Shown piece by piece: positions 4,590 to 6,710 of a stretch of DNA of 6,710 bases (positions within the stretch are counted from its first letter, which is position 1; each line of letters starts with the position of its first letter). Where the stretch lies: positions 1 through 6,710 of the forward strand of contig JAITXR010000301.1 in NCBI GenBank assembly GCA_031284665.1. The letters run 5' to 3'. The translations under genes and the position numbers were made by a program. Source of the DNA: Paludibacter sp. Lineage in GTDB: Bacteria > Bacteroidota > Bacteroidia > Bacteroidales > Paludibacteraceae. A model generated the notes under the pieces. That model was not told the origin of the DNA and searched no databases. It worked only from the letters and a program-made list of their open reading frames with translations.

Positions 4590-6632
4590 TTATTTTCCTA
4601 AAACAGAATATTGTTTTGAATAACGCAAATTTTGTTCAACATAATTTTCGCTATAATCAATAGTGATGTCGGTTATTTTGCCTTCTTTATTGGTAACAGC
4701 CGAATAAACAGGATTTACAAAGCCTTTGTATGGCGCAATATTTAGTTTTTTATAACGGCTGAGAATTTCTGTGTGCAGTGCAGCATCCACTTTTACACCG
4801 TAATTTTCGACTAATGCTTTTCCTGCATCAAAGTCGCCTGTGGACTTAATACGTTGAATTTCAGCCAGTAGTTCGCCAAAAAGCGTGCGCAGTTTTTCGT
4901 AATTGTTCACTACCACAAAAGTTTCGCCTTCGCGCACTCGAAATTCAATTACATTATTGGCTTTTCCCTTTTCGTAACACCAGCGAGCAATTAGCGAGCG
5001 GTTTCGCATGTGCGCCTCTTCGATGTTTTTACCGGGTAAAATGCGTGTAAGTTGGGTCATCAATCCGTTAGTAATATATTTGTAATATTCTGCTTTATAA
5101 GCATTTGCATCGGGGATTAAACCGAGTTCAAGCATTTTTTTGTCGGCAAGATAATATAATCCAAACAGGTCGGCGCGGGCTTCTTCGATTGTAGAGCCGT
5201 ATGCTTTTAATGCGTCTTGGTCAACTCCGGGCAGCAGTTTTCCCGATGCGTGTCCCAGACATTCGTGCAAATCGGTATGAAGATTATCGGTTAAAGTGCC
5301 AAAATTTTTGACCAATTCACATTCTGTGTCGCTCCAATAAAATTCTTGCGTAAAACCGTTTCCAAGTGAGGCGCGGTCGTATGCTTCGGTGATATTTTCG
5401 ATTGTAACGGATTTTGAGCCGTGTTCGGCACGTATCCAATTGGAATTAGGCAAGTTAATGCCTATCGGAGTTGATGGATAACAGTCGCCCGCCAGAATTG
5501 TGGCAGTAATTACTTTTGCCGAAATACCTTTTACTTTGTCCTTTTTATATTCCTGTGCAACCGGCGAATTGCTTTCAAACCATTGCGCATTCTGGCTGAT
5601 AATTGCCGTGCGTTTGGTTGCCTCAAGGTTTTTGAAATTAACGATTGATTCCCACGAACCTTTCATTCCGAGCGGGTCGCCGTAACTTTCGGTAAATCCA
5701 TTCACAAAGTCGATTAACGAATTTACATCCGCCACCCATTTTATTGCATATTGGTCGTAAGTTACGAGGCTACCGGTTTTGTAAAACTCAATCAACGAAA
5801 GGATTACATCTTTTTGAGCATCGTTTTCGGCTACTGTTGCCGCTTTTTCGAGCCAAAACACAATGCGCTCAATAGCAGCGGAATAGAGCCCTCCGATTTT
5901 ATAGGTTTTTTCGGTCAGAACTCCATTTTCTTTCACCAATTTACTGTTAAGTCCGTAAGCCACAGGCTGAGTGTCGGAAGTATCTTTAAGATTATTGTAA
6001 AAATCTTCGACTTCCTGTTGAGTAATCCCTTTGCCATAATAGTTTTCGGCGGACGTAAGTATCAAATCTTCGCCTTCGGCTTGATTTACACGTTTTGCTA
6101 AAATTGCAGGGTCAAAAATTATTCGCCATATTGCAGATGGTAGTTTGTCAATAGTTTCACCTTCGGCAAGCGGAAGTTTTTCGGCAGGAATTGTTTTTAG
6201 AATTTCGGTTAAATATTGAAACGAAAATTTCGGCGTAAATTTATCGGAGCCATAATGATGATAAATTCCATTACCCATCCAAATTTGTTTTAGATAAGTA
6301 GTTACATTCTGAAAATCAGCACTTTCGCGGTCGCCTTCGTAGTTTTCGTACACGCTTTCGAAAATGCGACGGATAAGCAGATTATATGCTCCGTTTTGGT
6401 CGTACAGAATGTCGCGCCCTTCGAGTGCCGCTTGATTAAGATAATAAACAAGTGTCTTTTGCTGAAGTGTAAGTGTCTCAAAATCAGGTACACGATAGCG
6501 AAGAATTTCAATATCTTCAAATTTATCTACCGTATAGTCAAAGTCCTCGATAGATGGAGTTTTGCTTGTAGTTTGATTTGAATTACAAGCCATTAATGCG
6601 ATTGCCATAATTAAAAATGTAAATTTTTTCAT
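4590..6632 (-). CDS. Dipeptidyl-peptidase III, family M49 zinc metallopeptidase, lipoprotein
   Basis: This 680-residue protein is a complete M49 peptidase; the characterised Bacteroides thetaiotaomicron enzyme is of similar length. Such enzymes remove dipeptides from the N-terminus of short peptides. The zinc motif HECLGH is at 456-461 (ligands H456 and H461, catalytic E457) and the second motif EEARAD at 483-488 (E484 as third ligand). Cys458 inside the motif is the bacterial variant; human DPP III has HELLGH. The N-terminus MKKFTFLIMAIALMAC is a lipoprotein signal peptide with LMAC as lipobox (C16), so the enzyme is probably membrane-anchored outside the cytoplasm, unlike the cytosolic eukaryotic form. 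The start at 6632 gives exactly this signal and is preceded by AT-rich DNA. It is the first visible gene of the minus-strand operon. Its substrates here are unknown; dietary or recycled peptides are reasonable guesses. Confidence 0.95.
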   Translation of the reverse strand: MKKFTFLIMAIALMACNSNQTTSKTPSIEDFDYTVDKFEDIEILRYRVPDFETLTLQQKTLVYYLNQAALEGRDILYDQNGAYNLLIRRIFESVYENYEGDRESADFQNVTTYLKQIWMGNGIYHHYGSDKFTPKFSFQYLTEILKTIPAEKLPLAEGETIDKLPSAIWRIIFDPAILAKRVNQAEGEDLILTSAENYYGKGITQQEVEDFYNNLKDTSDTQPVAYGLNSKLVKENGVLTEKTYKIGGLYSAAIERIVFWLEKAATVAENDAQKDVILSLIEFYKTGSLVTYDQYAIKWVADVNSLIDFVNGFTESYGDPLGMKGSWESIVNFKNLEATKRTAIISQNAQWFESNSPVAQEYKKDKVKGISAKVITATILAGDCYPSTPIGINLPNSNWIRAEHGSKSVTIENITEAYDRASLGNGFTQEFYWSDTECELVKNFGTLTDNLHTDLHECLGHASGKLLPGVDQDALKAYGSTIEEARADLFGLYYLADKKMLELGLIPDANAYKAEYYKYITNGLMTQLTRILPGKNIEEAHMRNRSLIARWCYEKGKANNVIEFRVREGETFVVVNNYEKLRTLFGELLAEIQRIKSTGDFDAGKALVENYGVKVDAALHTEILSRYKKLNIAPYKGFVNPVYSAVTNKEGKITDITIDYSENYVEQNLRYSKQYSVLGK

Positions 6633-6710
6633 TGTTGTTTATTAATTTAGTTATAAGTCATTATTTTATTTGTCGGAATAATAATTTTAGATTTTGCAAC
6701 TTCCCTGTTC
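6633..6710 (-). promoter_or_regulatory. AT-rich leader of the M49 operon, possible promoter
   Basis: These 78 bases upstream of the peptidase contain no coding sequence and probably hold its promoter. On the minus strand a TTG (6697-6699) lies about 15 bases before TATTATTCCG (6674-6683), loosely recalling the Bacteroidota TTG / TAnnTTTG promoter, but the second box matches poorly. No Shine-Dalgarno precedes the ATG. Confidence 0.25.

Noticed and set aside
4227..4601. 124-codon plus-strand frame opposite the small lipoprotein
   Set aside because: It is the antisense shadow of a gene with a signal peptide and operon context; it has no recognisable domain.

Overview
The window looks like a chromosomal stretch from an AT-rich member of the Bacteroidota, most likely Bacteroidales. 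Support comes from a TonB C-terminal-type domain of the Bacteroidota style, an M49 dipeptidyl-peptidase III with the bacterial HECLGH variant and a lipoprotein signal, gene starts without Shine-Dalgarno sequences, and gaps filled with short degenerate repeats. The assignment is by family resemblance; no marker gene names the species.

Layout: a plus-strand gene with a TonB-like C-terminal domain enters from the left edge (its start lies outside the window) and ends at 796. A gap of about 210 bases carries an octamer-periodic tract and a heptamer tandem array. All remaining genes are on the minus strand. In transcription order from the right they are: a lipoprotein dipeptidyl-peptidase III (M49), a small lipoprotein of unknown function, a secreted L,D-transpeptidase-like protein, a NupG-type nucleoside transporter, then a gene-free stretch of about 680 bases, and finally the ribosome-assembly GTPase EngB. 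EngB converges on the TonB-like gene.

The first three minus-strand genes are tightly packed (10-base gap, then a stop/start junction of the TAATG type) and almost certainly form one operon of exported proteins. A peptide-trimming and cell-wall-modifying role for the operon is plausible but inferred. The transporter starts 66 bases after the transpeptidase stop and may be read through from the operon. EngB is separated by the repeat region and probably has its own promoter.

The gene-free stretch 1601-2279 is a patchwork of short repeat modules: palindromes, hairpins, tandem octamers and inverted copies. Two modules recur in the gap beyond engB in a different order. I see no CRISPR array, transposase, RNA gene, phage gene or defence system. 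The most unusual content is the repeat mosaic and the conserved-looking envelope operon with its unrecognised lipoprotein; I found no convincing undescribed system.
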